From CAVOGJ01 sp963695405 (GTDB lineage Bacteria; Planctomycetota; Planctomycetia; Pirellulales; Pirellulaceae): DNA of 64,000 nucleotides. Below the pieces are notes generated by a model. That model had not been told where the DNA came from and did not search any database. It saw only the letters and a list, made by a program, of their open reading frames with translations. The position numbers and the translations under genes are program-made. Of this stretch, positions 38,033 to 48,119 are shown piece by piece; the stretch's first letter is position 1, and each line of letters starts with the position of its first letter. The stretch covers positions 124,001-188,000 of the forward strand of contig CAVOGJ010000012.1 in the NCBI GenBank assembly GCA_963695405.1. Direction: 5' to 3'.

Positions 38033-39100
38033 TCAGTTCGATTCTTTAAAAAAAAACTGAATGTTTGGCCTTGTCGAGTCAGCGCCGGAGTCCTTCCTTC
38101 GGAAAATGGGAACCAGAATAGCGCTGGCGACGATTGCAATCCCAATACCGACAATCGTCGCCTGGATGCGCTCGATACCTCCCTCGCGGGCGACATCAAG
38201 TCCTCGCAAGCCGAGCTGAGCCACAACAAAAACGGTTAAGAAGAACACGAACAGGCCATAGGGCTTTCGCTTGATGGTGATAGTTAGGAAGAACGCCATC
38301 GCGACTTCGACCCCCATTAGTACCAAGTCATTAGTACCTTGGAACCATACCAGTCCGTACCCAACGATGGCGCCGAGAACGGTCCCAACAGCTCGGTGAA
38401 GCATCCTTTCCCAATCGATCGTAATCGCCGGGGGCATCATCAGGATGGTCGTTAAGGCAACCCAGAACACGTTCAGTTGGAAATACTGCTGACCAATCAA
38501 GCCACCCAGGGCGACGGCGGTTGCCTTAAGCAGTGCATAGGACGCCAGCGGAACGAGCGGTTGATTGCGAGCGGAAATCAGTCGGGAATCGCCCGTAGCG
38601 ACCGCTACATCGACTCCCTGAAGAATCGCGGGTACGATCACGGCAAATCCGACCATCAGGCAACCGCACGCATAGCCCAGGTAGCAGGCAGGCGTGCTTT
38701 CCCAAATACGAAACCCCAGGGAGACTGTCGTCCAAATCGTAAGCACCCAGCCTATATGCTCCACGCGCTCTCCATAACCAGCCATCCAAGTGAAGGAGGC
38801 AGTGAGAACAAAGAGCAATACGATTAATGCCCGAGGATCGCTGCCAATGAACGAGGCGACGAAGACCGGCACGAATCCGAGTATCGTAAACACAGTGAAG
38901 TCAAAAGTGCGCTCACGAAGCGAGCCTGGACATTCAGCCAGCCCAGTGAGGATAGCAGCAAAACCCGCGACGACCCCAGCTTGCTCGATCCGTGCCGTGA
39001 TCCCAAGCACGATGAACAATACGAGAGCAACTTTGAGGCCTTCTTCAAAATAGAACTTGCGTTGTTCCGTCTCGGACCGTTCGAGTGAGACGCCTGGCAT
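38033..39100 (-). CDS. FUSC family membrane protein (aromatic acid exporter type)
   Basis: A 355-aa membrane protein with about 10 hydrophobic segments. It starts with a conserved FUSC pattern (RKFYFEEGLKVALVLFIVLG), then a first bundle (about 30-170) and a second bundle (about 200-340: YFQLNVFWVALTTILMMPPA ... GTVLGAIVGYGLVWF). FUSC proteins, such as AaeB, are inner-membrane efflux proteins for aromatic acids, working with HlyD-type adaptors. The start at 39100 (GGAG nine bases before) was preferred over a TTG at 39175 that almost abuts the patatin stop. Co-transcription with patatin and porin genes is likely. Confidence 0.85.
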   Translation of the reverse strand: MPGVSLERSETEQRKFYFEEGLKVALVLFIVLGITARIEQAGVVAGFAAILTGLAECPGSLRERTFDFTVFTILGFVPVFVASFIGSDPRALIVLLFVLTASFTWMAGYGERVEHIGWVLTIWTTVSLGFRIWESTPACYLGYACGCLMVGFAVIVPAILQGVDVAVATGDSRLISARNQPLVPLASYALLKATAVALGGLIGQQYFQLNVFWVALTTILMMPPAITIDWERMLHRAVGTVLGAIVGYGLVWFQGTNDLVLMGVEVAMAFFLTITIKRKPYGLFVFFLTVFVVAQLGLRGLDVAREGGIERIQATIVGIGIAIVASAILVPIFRRKDSGADSTRPNIQFFFKESN

Positions 39101-39177
39101 CGGGAACAACTCCGTCAAAACAGCGCAGTGGCTACATGAAATAAACGCCCCAGCATCTTGCCACCGATCCGCCAAGA

Positions 39178-40452
39178 TTATTGGCGGCTAAACGCCATCG
39201 CCATACGCGTCGATTCCGGGTATCGTGCGTCATCAGGATAGGTAGCATACTCTCTACCGTGCTGCCGCCAATCTTCCAGCCACTCCTTGGCCACCAGCCT
39301 CCCTTCATCGTGAAGGTCTTCCATGTGCCTGCGGTCGCGATCCAGCTTCGTCGCTGAATGAAGCCCCCAAGCGGACTCTGGCCGCATCTTGATCGTGCGA
39401 ACTTCAACAGGCTTATATGCAGCAAAAGACGGGTGATCCGTTCCATATCTTGTGAGCCACTTGTTCACCGTCAGGATATGGTCGAGTTCGGCATTCAAAG
39501 ACAGATTTCCAGCCAGATCGTTGATGCGGTCGTGAATCTCGGCTGTTCCGGAGATCTCGCGATAAAACTCCTGTGGGTTGATGCGAATCACCCATATCTC
39601 ATCCGGTTTTTCGTCCTTGGTTTCCCCATCTAGCAAGATTCTAACCGGGGGATTTTGTGAATAGAGTCCATCCCAATAAAACGCATCTCGGCGTATCGTT
39701 TTGCCAGGTGTGCATGTAGGGAACAACATGTCCGGAATCCTTTGAGCAGGAAGCACTTCAGGCAAGGTGCCCGATGCGGCGACTCCTTCGAAAGAGAGTG
39801 CCCGCCGCATACGCCATCGCGTCACTTCGTACTGATCGTTATCCCGGCGAAGCGTTCGTAGCCCCATCTCCTCCAGCGTCTTGTGAGAATCAAATGCCTC
39901 AAAGTTACCACTCTTGATCTCGATCGCGCCGGCAACCATGCGCGTCTTCAACTTGGCGACGTCGGGCCAGCTGATGCTGGCGAAGTCTGGACACAATTCA
40001 TCAAGCAACGCCGGGAATCCCAGGTAAACGTCGCGTGCGCCCATCATCGCAAGAGTCGACATCGCCATGTTGGTCGCCACGCTGTAAGGGTTACCGTCCG
40101 GCAGCGGTACTCCCTTTTCCTTCCAGCCGAGCGCCATCGCCACAGCGGCGTTCAGCGCCTTTTCCGTGGGCGTGGTGGCAGCAAACGTTGTCCACAGGAA
40201 GTTCAAACGCTCGACGGCTTTGTGGAGAGTGCCGCATTCGGGATCGGCAGTGTTGGGAACCAGGCCGTACCAAGTCGCTAACGTACAAAGTGCCCCGGCC
40301 GATGTACCGCTGAGCGCGGTGATTTCAAATTGTGCACCGCCGTCGGAATCCCATTTCTGCTTCGTTTCCAAAATTTCTGCAAGTACACCCCACGTAAAGG
40401 CAGCATGGGTACCTCCGCCTTGACAAGCGATCGCAACTTTCTTCGTTTTCAT
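39178..40452 (-). CDS. Patatin-like phospholipase
   Basis: A 424-aa patatin-type serine hydrolase. The oxyanion motif is ACQGGGTHAAFTWGVL at the N-terminus; the nucleophile elbow is ALSGTSAGAL (GxSxG, Ser at about residue 51). The Asp of the dyad is likely in RRDAFYWDGLYSQNP, where patatins have DGG/A. No signal peptide is present, so it is cytosolic or membrane-peripheral. Family members hydrolyse phospholipids or other acyl esters. It is the first gene of the group patatin, FUSC, porin, with 77 bases between patatin stop and FUSC ATG. It could process lipids or be a secreted effector; no evidence decides. Confidence 0.88.
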   Translation of the reverse strand: MKTKKVAIACQGGGTHAAFTWGVLAEILETKQKWDSDGGAQFEITALSGTSAGALCTLATWYGLVPNTADPECGTLHKAVERLNFLWTTFAATTPTEKALNAAVAMALGWKEKGVPLPDGNPYSVATNMAMSTLAMMGARDVYLGFPALLDELCPDFASISWPDVAKLKTRMVAGAIEIKSGNFEAFDSHKTLEEMGLRTLRRDNDQYEVTRWRMRRALSFEGVAASGTLPEVLPAQRIPDMLFPTCTPGKTIRRDAFYWDGLYSQNPPVRILLDGETKDEKPDEIWVIRINPQEFYREISGTAEIHDRINDLAGNLSLNAELDHILTVNKWLTRYGTDHPSFAAYKPVEVRTIKMRPESAWGLHSATKLDRDRRHMEDLHDEGRLVAKEWLEDWRQHGREYATYPDDARYPESTRMAMAFSRQ

Positions 40453-40532
40453 GGGGATTGACCTGCGAACATGTGCATACTGTTAACTGACGATGGTGGT
40501 ACGCAAGAACTGTGCCGGAAGAAAAGCAGCGA

Positions 40533-40612
40533 GTGCCTGATGTTGCGGGTGCCTGATGTTGCGGGTGCCTGATGTTGCGGGTGCCTGATGTTGCGGGTGC
40601 CTGATGTTGCGG
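40533..40612. repeat. 16-bp tandem repeat, five copies
   Basis: Five contiguous units of GTGCCTGATGTTGCGG at 40533, 40549, 40565, 40581 and 40597, with a partial sixth. It lies between the patatin gene start and the transposase remnant. The minus-strand reading (ATSGTRNIRHPQ repeats) is probably not a protein. Confidence 0.95.
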
Positions 40613-40810
40613 GTGCCTGCTGGCGGATTAACTTGGAATGAAGTGGGAGCTTTTCCGGTGCTCTTGAGGAAGCACCCCACCCAGCCGAGTGTGCCACTTC
40701 GGTGCGTTAGTGCGCAGTCTAGCACGCTGGGGTTGGCTGCGACGAACGGTATCTTCACGTCCCGTCACATTTCGATAAGGTTGTGTAAGAGGGGTCTTCC
40801 TCAATCTCGA

Positions 40811-41299
40811 TGGGTGCGCAGCCTAGGACCGGCAGACCAGATCGTGGTGTGGTTGAAGAACCCCCAGAGTAAACCTCGGTGGATGTCACCGGAGCAGTTC
40901 GCTGCATTGCCGAATGAAATTAAAGTGCGTGAGCTTCGTTACGAGGTTCATCAACGAGGCTTCCGAACAAAAGCGATCTCTTTCGTTACCACGCTGCTGG
41001 ATGAAGAAGTGTATACATTGCCAAAGCTCGCCGAGCTCTATCATCGACGTTGGGAAATCGAAACCACTTTCGGCCACGCAAGACAACCATGAAGATGGAT
41101 GTTCTAAAATGCAAAACGGTAGATGGCGTGCTGCGCGAGCTCCACGTGTTCGCGCTGATCTACAACTTGATACGACAAGTAATGCTGCAGGCAGCTGAGC
41201 GGCAACGTGTTCCAGTCACTCAGTTTGCTTTCCTGAGGCAGCTCGAGCGGCGACCGCGACCACCTGCTAAGTCCTTACAGGCCAGAGTACCAATTCGAT
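40811..41299 (+). pseudogene. IS4-type transposase remnant
   Basis: Two overlapping frames together give the C-terminal third of an IS4-family DDE transposase: QIVVWLKNPQSKPRWMSPEQ, then VRELRYEVHQRGF, TLLDEEVYTLPKLAELYHRRW then EIETTFGHA, the family's Y-x-x-R-x-x-x-E core. After a one-base loss near 41083 it continues in the next frame as KTTMKMDVLKCKTVDGVLRE, LHVFALIYNLIRQVML. The N-terminal part and inverted ends are missing. It ends at 41299, exactly where the duplicated TPR segment starts, suggesting that insertion or transposase activity was linked to the duplication. Confidence 0.8.
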
Positions 41300-41304
41300 A
41301 AGTT

Positions 41305-43574
41305 CTAATTCCTAACGCGTGCAAAACTCAGCCCAGGGTCCGACGGCGGGGCGCCACTCAGGGAGAATTGCCAAGCGTCCGGACCAAGGGACTTGACCGA
41401 ACCGGCCATCGTGCCTTGGTCCCCGCTTGCCAAGACCAGTTCGTCGCGGGTTGATGTCAGATCGCCTCTGAGTTCTACCGTTGGCTTACCCGTCTGCGTT
41501 GCTTTCCAGACAAACTGCGAGTCTTCGGTGATCGCGAGATCGATCGTTGTGTCGCCCGCTCTTGCCCGCCACTCGCCGACCAGGTCCGTCTCGGGTGCGC
41601 TGTTGTCGGTAACGGCTTGTTTCACCTTTGAGGCGGCAGCCGGTGGCGGCGGCGCCAGGGCGTCAAGCATCCGCTTGGCTGTCGAGTCCTGAGGCTGATT
41701 TTCGACGACTGTTTCCAGGGCTTGGATGGCAGCCTCCTTCTCGCCCAGTGCGAGATAATGGTAAGCCAGCACAAAATGGGACGAGGGGTCGTCGGAATTC
41801 GACTGGCAGTATCGCTCAAGCGTTCGCAACTGCGACGTATAGTCGTCGGTATTTCCGTAGAGGCCGCTCATCGTCGTCCAGTCCATACCTGGTGCACTCG
41901 ACAGGAAAGAATTGAGCGCACGCGGCACAAGTTCGGTAATCCCCTAAGGCAAAGAGCGCGTAATGCGCACACCTCATGCACGACCGGATCCCCTGGCAAT
42001 TCCTGCAGCGCCAAGTCGAAGCTTGCCAGCGCCCCCCGATAGTCGCCCGATTTGAACTGAGCCAGTCCCGCATCGAACGTGCTGAGCGCCTGTTCGGACG
42101 CAGGGGAGGCTTGAGTCATCGGTGCCACGTCCTCCGGATAGTTGCCGTCGGTAGTGACATAGTTGTTCACCACCAACGGCTGAGAGTAATCGTATGGCAC
42201 GACGGCTGATGCCACCGGTGCGACGTAATACGGGTTATAATACGCGTTGCCGTATCCCCAGCCGCTAGTCACCGCTCCCAGTCCCCAACCAACGGCGCCC
42301 CAGGCCAACGGTTGGTACCAATTGCTGCCCCAATAGCCACCATTCCAGCAGCCGTTGTACCAATAGTGATGCCGATTGATGCAGTGGTTGTGCCAGTTCC
42401 CGGCCCAGCCCACGTTTCCCCAACCCCAGCCGGGTCGATTCCAACCAGGTTGGTCCCAGCCAGGTCGGTTCCAGCCGGGTTGGTTCCAGCCGGGTCGGTT
42501 CCAGCCGGGTTGGTTCCAGCCGGGACGATTGCCAACGATATTTCCTGAGCCGATGTTAATATCGCCGCCGCCCGGTCGATTGCCGCCCACCCAGGGGCGG
42601 TCACCGCCGATACCCGGGCGATCGCCGCCGCCGCCTGGCCGATTCCCGCCGATTCCCGGCCGATCGCCTCCGCCGCCTGGCCGATTCCCGCCGATTCCCG
42701 GGCGATTACCACCGCCTCCGGGACGATTGCCACCGATTCCCGGGCGATTACCACCGCCTCCGGGACGATTGCCACCGCCCCCCGGACGATCAACAACGCC
42801 CGGCAGCGTTGTCGGTCGGTTCACATTTCCCAGGCCGGGTCGGTTGTTACCACCATCGGGCCTGTTTCCACCAATCCCCGGTCGGTTGCCGCCGCCGCCC
42901 GGGCGGCTAGGCCCGCCCGGAAGCGTCGTTGGTCGATTCCCATTGCTGATACCGGGGCGATTAGCGCCAGGACGGGGACGAGTCTCCGGACCCGGGCGAT
43001 TCGCACCGGTGTTCGGACGTCCGAGATTCCCAGGCCGGGTTGTGGGCCGACCGACGTCGCCCGGCCGGGGACGGGCGCCCGGGCCCGGGCGAGTGTTGCT
43101 GGCGATCGAGTCACGAGGAAATGAGGGTCGGCTGACCGGTCTGACATTATTCGGGGGACGCACCGAGGGACGGTTGGCGCTTGGCGAACCCGCAGGTCTC
43201 CTTGCAGGCCGGCTGACGCTGGGGCGACCGCCGGAGGGACTGAAGCCGCCGCCTGCGGGACGTCCGGTCGCGGGGCGCCTGCCGGCGCCCGGGCGCGAAG
43301 CGTTCCCCATCGACGGCCTCCTTGTGTTGGGACGCGTGGCAGGAGCACGCGATGGCGGACGACTCCTGCTTCCCCCTGAGGGACGACCTCCACCACCACC
43401 AACGCGCCCCATCGAGGGGCGTGCTCCGCCACCACGGCCCGCGGATGACCGAGCTGCGCCGCCGCCGCGCGCGCCGCCGCGCCGCGACTGGGCTTCGGCA
43501 AATAACGTACAGAGGACCAAGCATCCAATCGCAAGAATCCATCGAAGACGGTGATCGTTCCGCATTGCATTCAT
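41305..43574 (-). CDS. Secreted Gly/Pro/Arg-rich TPR protein (two frameshifts)
   Basis: From an ATG at 43574 (GGAGG 11 bases upstream) the frame gives a signal peptide (LRWILAIGCLVLCTLFAEAQ), about 300 residues of low-complexity repeats (GGNRPGIGG, NRPGGGG), a Trp/Pro segment (QPGWNRPGWNQPGW), a Tyr/Trp-rich stretch and TPR sequence (LAQFKSGDYRGALASFDLAL). Relative to the intact copy at 33.6 kb, one extra base near 41959 and one near 41919 push the C-terminal TPR part (LNSFLSSAPGMDWTTMSGLY) into another frame. Both extra bases lie in short GC runs. Expected length is about 756 aa. Function unknown; probably cell-surface or periplasmic. Confidence 0.85.
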
Positions 43575-43602
43575 CGTATTATGCACCTCCGTCGTTCACG
43601 GC

Positions 43603-44514
43603 TCACTTTGTCACAGCTGGCGGCCGCCGCACCACCGTAATTTCAAAATCATTGTCGACACTATCGCCTACGACCCGGTCGGTTCCCGTGATTGAAAAAC
43701 GGCTCTCGTCCTCATTCGTCACTTTTAAGGTGGCGGAGGACGTCGTGCCGTCGGGGTTCACCGATGATGACTTGATGACAGCGCCGTCGTCAACGAGGGT
43801 CCAAAAGGCCTCCGCGAATCCACCATCGGCGTCGAACACCCACGAGCGAATTCGATGGACCGCAGGATCCCAGCCAATACGCTGGGAAGAATGGAGCGGT
43901 TTGCCGTCGGACGACAATGTCTGAAACTCGCCGAGAAGGTAATTCTTATCGTCGGACCATCGATACTGAACCGCCACTCTGCCGTCCGCCCCCTCATTGA
44001 TCCATTCACCGACCAGCCAGGCAAGCGGCTGCAAATACTCGTTCGGCGTGGGAATCGGGTCGTCCGCGAAGTCGCGGAACGAAGCGAGCTTCCAACCAGA
44101 GTCGCCTCTTGCCCAAACGGCGATATAACGGAATTGAGATGTTACGTTGCCCTCGGCGCAGGTCATCGTACGTATTCCTTCCTCAATGGCCACCGGGCCA
44201 ACCTCGCGGATCGAGTCGATCTTCATCGCCAATTTCGTGCCGGGAAACTGCTCGAAGAACGCCTGCAATAGTCCCTCGATTTCTTCTGCTCCCTGATAGA
44301 CCACGCCCTCCTCATCAATCAGTTCGCCTTTTGGCATGAACATGCCCGCCACCTCATCCGCCTTCCCTGCGCTAAAGGCCGCTGTCACCTTCTCGGCGTT
44401 TTGCCGAATCGCGGAGATCACGCCGCTCTCTTGCCCCTGGGCAGGTCGGACCAGAGTGTTACAGAGCATCAGGCCGACAAAGACAAGCCACATAACTCTG
44501 AGATAAATGCACAT
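43603..44514 (-). CDS. Secreted SgcJ/EcaC-like SnoaL-fold protein
   Basis: A 303-aa protein with signal peptide (VMWLVFVGLMLCNTLVRPAQ), then a SnoaL/NTF2-like domain of the SgcJ/EcaC type (about 28-140): AEKVTAAFSAGKADEVAGMF and EGLLQAFFEQFPGTKLAMKI. The C-terminal half (about 150-303) resembles a lipocalin-like or DUF1579-type sheet: LAWLVGEWINEGADGRVAVQ and IRSWVFDADGGFAEAFWTLV. No enzyme activity is established. AAGGG precedes the ATG at 44514 by about nine bases. It lies upstream of and in line with the TPR gene, 28 bases between them. Confidence 0.8.
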   Translation of the reverse strand: MCIYLRVMWLVFVGLMLCNTLVRPAQGQESGVISAIRQNAEKVTAAFSAGKADEVAGMFMPKGELIDEEGVVYQGAEEIEGLLQAFFEQFPGTKLAMKIDSIREVGPVAIEEGIRTMTCAEGNVTSQFRYIAVWARGDSGWKLASFRDFADDPIPTPNEYLQPLAWLVGEWINEGADGRVAVQYRWSDDKNYLLGEFQTLSSDGKPLHSSQRIGWDPAVHRIRSWVFDADGGFAEAFWTLVDDGAVIKSSSVNPDGTTSSATLKVTNEDESRFSITGTDRVVGDSVDNDFEITVVRRPPAVTK

Positions 44515-45059
44515 GAGGGTACCCTTACGAGAGATTTTTGATTCGCTGGGACGATTCGCTGGGTTGGACAAACCTACGGATACCCGACTTATCGCTACCC
44601 TGTTTTCTCTTCCCTTGTCATCCAATGAGCGAACGAACGCTCCATTCAGTGCTTCGTTCTTCTTGCGGGTTTCGGGTTCGTAGGCTGCGAGACTTGCCAC
44701 GTTGGCTCATCGTACAATCATGGCGTTTTCCCGCAAGCCGATCCGATGAAGGAATGGATGCAGGGCCCCCGCGAATTGTCTGCTTCCCTTTACCTTTTCA
44801 GCGATCGGCTGTGTCTGATGCGCCTCATACCCCTATCTTTCGAACGCCTCTGGATCCGTGGCACGAGCCAGATCGCTGCTCCACGTATCGGGACAGACGC
44901 ACACCGGCCGAGCGAGCGACTCGCCATTGGTACGCCCGCTACCGAGTCCGCATTCTGGCAACTGCCATCGTCAACCACCCAAGGCTCCCACGAGCGTTTT
45001 CGTGCGGTGAGTCTGGTCCTCAGCTACCTCAGCTCGCAGCGCACCTTCTGAGCCTTACC
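44515..45059. repeat. Intergenic region with a diverged copy of the ADP-ribosylglycohydrolase 5' module
   Basis: The segment 44880-45052 matches the 5' flank at 62.5-62.7 kb, with shared stretches GGCCGAGCGAGCG, GCTCCCACGAGC and TCTGGTCCTCAGCTA in the same order. No gene is attached. The rest of the gap shows nothing recognisable. Confidence 0.6.
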
Positions 45060-46184
45060 CTACATGGGAATCAGGTAGTACATCCACGCTTTCACACGGA
45101 TGGTCACCTTACTGATCACGTGAAAGGGGGAACCGACGTCCGTATAGATCGCGGCCATCCCGGCGGTTCCCATCGCCAGTGATTGGGCCACCTCGTCATC
45201 GTCCAACTCGAACCTTACGGCAAACTGGCCTCGGGAGCCGACGCTGGATGCCGACCCGAGCCTGCCGGAGGTCAAAAACTGACCTTCGCCGCTAGCCTGA
45301 ATCACGAATTGAACGGAGCCTGAGAGGACCTCGCCAGGACGCGACTTGAAAGCGAATTCGGCACGATCACCGGGATTGACATTCTTAAGGACGTTTTGAC
45401 CGAAGGAAGCGACCAGTCCAACTTGCGAGGTATCCACGAACGTGCCGAGGGGCGCGAGCGGCAGAGGCACGGCCATGGCGCCTTCGCGGACCTGCCAGTT
45501 GGTGACGAATCCATCACTCGGCGCGTAGACCGTGCATCGCTCAAGATTAAATTCCGCATTCTCCAGATCCGCCTCCGCGCTTTCGACGTTGCGTTCCGCA
45601 ACTTCCAGCGCCAGGCTGGCCTGATCTTGACTGGCCTTGGCCTTCTCCAAGCTCGCTTGGGTCGCCGCATACCGCTGGCCCAGCTGCGTCAATTCGACCT
45701 TGCTGATCGCGCCCGCAACCCGTCCTTCGGATTCTGTCGCCGCTTCGAACTCCGCGAGTGCCGCCCCGGTTTGCGCCTCGGCCTCGCGAATCGTCGCCGC
45801 GGCGACTTGCACCCCCGCCTGCATCTGTTCCACCGTCTTGTTGGCTGCCGCCAGCGAGGCCTTCGCTTGCTTGACAGCAATTTCATACAACTCCTTCTGG
45901 ACCGCGAAAAGGATATCCTTACCCTTCTCTAAAGGTACATTGGGTTCGGCACCCAGTTTTTCGATGGGCCCCCGCACTTGCGGTACGAGCTGAATGGTAT
46001 AGCGGCTGACGACGAGTTGGCTCGACGTTGGTGAAGAGAATTGCCACAGGATCACGATCAGCCCCACGGCGACGCAACCAATGGCGGCTGAAATCGCAAT
46101 GTTGGTCGGCGTTGGTTTGATCCGCCATCTGACGTAAATGAGCCAAATGGAGAGCGCGTAAAGCAGCGTGAACAATGCGATCAT
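45060..46184 (-). CDS. HlyD family membrane-fusion protein (EmrA/YiaV-like)
   Basis: A 374-aa periplasmic adaptor of the HlyD/EmrA type. Two hydrophobic segments at the N-terminus (IALFTLLYALSIWLIYVRW and IAISAAIGCVAVGLIVILWQ) are followed by the barrel-sandwich hybrid start (VVSRYTIQLVPQVRGPIEKL), a long coiled coil (about 105-215, ASLAAANKTVEQMQAGVQVA and so on), then the second half of the lipoyl domain (VYAPSDGFVTNWQVREGAMA) and a beta barrel. It partners the downstream-oriented DUF3302 gene, upstream by 54 bases, as in the E. coli yiaV-yiaW pair. GGAAGG lies before the ATG. Substrate unknown; the FUSC gene at 38 kb is a possible partner. Confidence 0.9.
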   Translation of the reverse strand: MIALFTLLYALSIWLIYVRWRIKPTPTNIAISAAIGCVAVGLIVILWQFSSPTSSQLVVSRYTIQLVPQVRGPIEKLGAEPNVPLEKGKDILFAVQKELYEIAVKQAKASLAAANKTVEQMQAGVQVAAATIREAEAQTGAALAEFEAATESEGRVAGAISKVELTQLGQRYAATQASLEKAKASQDQASLALEVAERNVESAEADLENAEFNLERCTVYAPSDGFVTNWQVREGAMAVPLPLAPLGTFVDTSQVGLVASFGQNVLKNVNPGDRAEFAFKSRPGEVLSGSVQFVIQASGEGQFLTSGRLGSASSVGSRGQFAVRFELDDDEVAQSLAMGTAGMAAIYTDVGSPFHVISKVTIRVKAWMYYLIPM

Positions 46185-46238
46185 GGTAAACGATTTCCTT
46201 CCCTGCGGCGAACTCCCGAATGGCGGCGTTTGGAATGG

Positions 46239-46613
46239 CTAAGCCTGTTGGTCGCCTGCCCCCTTCAGTGATTCAAGCTCGGCTCGCAGTTCTTCCACGT
46301 TTCGCCGCAGCTGCTCGATTTCCTTCCGGGAAGCAGGCTGCGGTTTCGCGCGCTGGCTACTCGAAGCGGTGAAATCCGTGTTGTCGTCCGTCAAGTCGGT
46401 GCGGAGAAAAGCCCACACGAACGCGATCGGCCAGCCTAAACCGAAGAGTGCCAGGCCGATCCAGCTGGCGGCGTTGATCGCAGCGACTTGTGGATGGTTC
46501 CGCCGGATCGCGATCTTCTTGGGAAGCGATCCGACCGCGACGATGATGGCGATGGCCACGCAAAACAGTAAGGCCAAAACAAACCAGGCAAAGTATGTCG
46601 CAAGATCATACAT
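46239..46613 (-). CDS. DUF3302 inner-membrane protein (YiaW-like)
   Basis: A 124-aa protein with two membrane segments (YFAWFVLALLFCVAIAIIVA and INAASWIGLALFGLGWPIAF) and a C-terminal coiled coil (KEIEQLRRNVEELRAELESL). This matches DUF3302/YiaW, a small protein encoded with HlyD-type adaptors. ATG at 46613 has AGGAA nine bases before it. It precedes the HlyD gene by 54 bases, so they form an operon. Confidence 0.85.
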   Translation of the reverse strand: MYDLATYFAWFVLALLFCVAIAIIVAVGSLPKKIAIRRNHPQVAAINAASWIGLALFGLGWPIAFVWAFLRTDLTDDNTDFTASSSQRAKPQPASRKEIEQLRRNVEELRAELESLKGAGDQQA

Positions 46614-47270
46614 GGCAATTCGTTCCTTCGCGAAATTCGGGAGCCAGCGACCCTCGTTCAAGGATCTCGTGACCATCGCAGGATATCAGTTCCACCTTCA
46701 CAGATGGCTCCCGGTGTATCTAATCTTTCATCCCGTTCCGGTGGGCCACCGCAGGGCCATGTTATTGATTTCCCCATTCTTGCTGAACCCGACGAAGAAT
46801 GGAACACCGTCGAGGTGGACGCTACTTGCTCCATCGCCGCTCGTCGTAAAATCGCCGACGCATGTGCCACGTCATCGGTGTCTGCAACCGGTCTTGAATC
46901 TGCGGCACTTTGCGCCAGCATCACCGGAAAGAGGAGATCTTCATCGATTCGAGACTCGCAGGGATCGTGACGTAGACATGGCCATCGACCTGTGTGCTAA
47001 TTGTAAGCAGTCGGGCGATGCGCGGCACATATCGGCGTCCTTGATGTGCTGACTGGCACACTCGTGCACACGTGGGCTGACGTGATCTCAAAGTCCGGTC
47101 ATTTGCAAGCGACAAGGAATTGACGCATTTCCGTCGCGCGGTAGGATCCGACCGTCACTCGAGCAGTTGTCGTCTTGAAAGGCGTGCTCATGCATCGCGT
47201 CATCGGCGTTCCGATGTTTTTCTCCCCGCGGTGCGTTCTTTCCCTTTCTTCTTACCACGGAGTTGATCTC
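46614..47270. other. Intergenic region, no gene recognised
   Basis: About 655 bases between divergent genes. Small frames on both strands (46704-46970 plus, 46658-46924 minus) give no family match. It should hold both promoters. Confidence 0.5.
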
Positions 47271-48038
47271 ATGAACGTTACCAAGTCGATGAATGGATTG
47301 TGGGTGGTCGCGATCCTGCTGGGCCTGACGACGACGGCGTATGGGCAGGTGATCCCGATCGATGACTTTGACGACGGAAATGATGATGGCTGGTCGCACG
47401 TCGATACGACGATCGGTCAAGCATGGGGGCCAGGCATTTACGATGCCAGTTCTGGCGCGTACCTGCTGCAAGGGACCGCACCTTCGCCCTCGGATAACCC
47501 ATCCGATGGGCTGCTGATGTCCGAATGGGATGCGTCCGCCGATCCGTTATATTCCAATGGATACGTCCGCTTCAAGTTGAAGGTAAACGAGAAAAACACC
47601 AGCGCGTTTCTGGCGATGCGAACCGACCTGACCACGCTCTCGGGCCATCTGTTCCTGGTAAACACGGAGCTGGATAACTTCCGCTTCGGCATTCAGACCT
47701 TTGACAACTTTGTGCCGCTGCCAGGTGACGCCTTGGAAGTGGGTCCCCTTTACGAACCGGATCAAGAGTGGATGTTTGAAGCGGGCGCGATTGGAAATGA
47801 GCTGTCGCTCAAGTATTGGAAGGTGGGCGATCTGGAACCGGTTGCGCCGCAGCTGACGACCCCGGACCCACTAGGGATGCCTGGGCGGATAAGCGTCGGC
47901 GCCTCGTTTCCTGGCGACCATAACCCTGCTTCGCTGGTCAGCGCGACGTTCGATGATCTGGTCTTCATCGTCCCGGAACCTTCATCGATGATCCTGGTCC
48001 TGCTCGGGCTCCTGGGCATGCTCGCGTGGCGGAGATAA
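47271..48038 (+). CDS. Secreted PEP-CTERM protein
   Basis: A 255-aa exported protein: signal peptide (MNGLWVVAILLGLTTTAYGQ), a beta-sandwich-like middle (VIPIDDFDDGNDDGWSHVDT, then YVRFKLKVNEKNTSAFLAMR and DNFRFGIQTFDNF) and a PEP-CTERM tail (VPEPSSMILVLLGLLGMLAW plus RR). The middle resembles family-16 or laminin-G-like sandwich domains that bind carbohydrate, but no catalytic residues are visible. GGAG lies eight bases before the ATG. A role at the cell surface or in exopolysaccharide is inferred from the tail alone. Confidence 0.8.
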   Translation: MNVTKSMNGLWVVAILLGLTTTAYGQVIPIDDFDDGNDDGWSHVDTTIGQAWGPGIYDASSGAYLLQGTAPSPSDNPSDGLLMSEWDASADPLYSNGYVRFKLKVNEKNTSAFLAMRTDLTTLSGHLFLVNTELDNFRFGIQTFDNFVPLPGDALEVGPLYEPDQEWMFEAGAIGNELSLKYWKVGDLEPVAPQLTTPDPLGMPGRISVGASFPGDHNPASLVSATFDDLVFIVPEPSSMILVLLGLLGMLAWRR

Positions 48039-48119
48039 TGTGACCGCTGCTTGCTTTTGCCCCGCGGGGAAGCTGCACCGTGGCAGGTGAGCGGTTGACT
48101 TTAATGGCCGGTTGACCTT

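Noticed and set aside
42376..43554. 392-codon Pro/Gly/Arg-rich frame on the plus strand
   Set aside because: It mirrors the repeat-rich TPR protein on the minus strand, which has a signal peptide and ribosome site.
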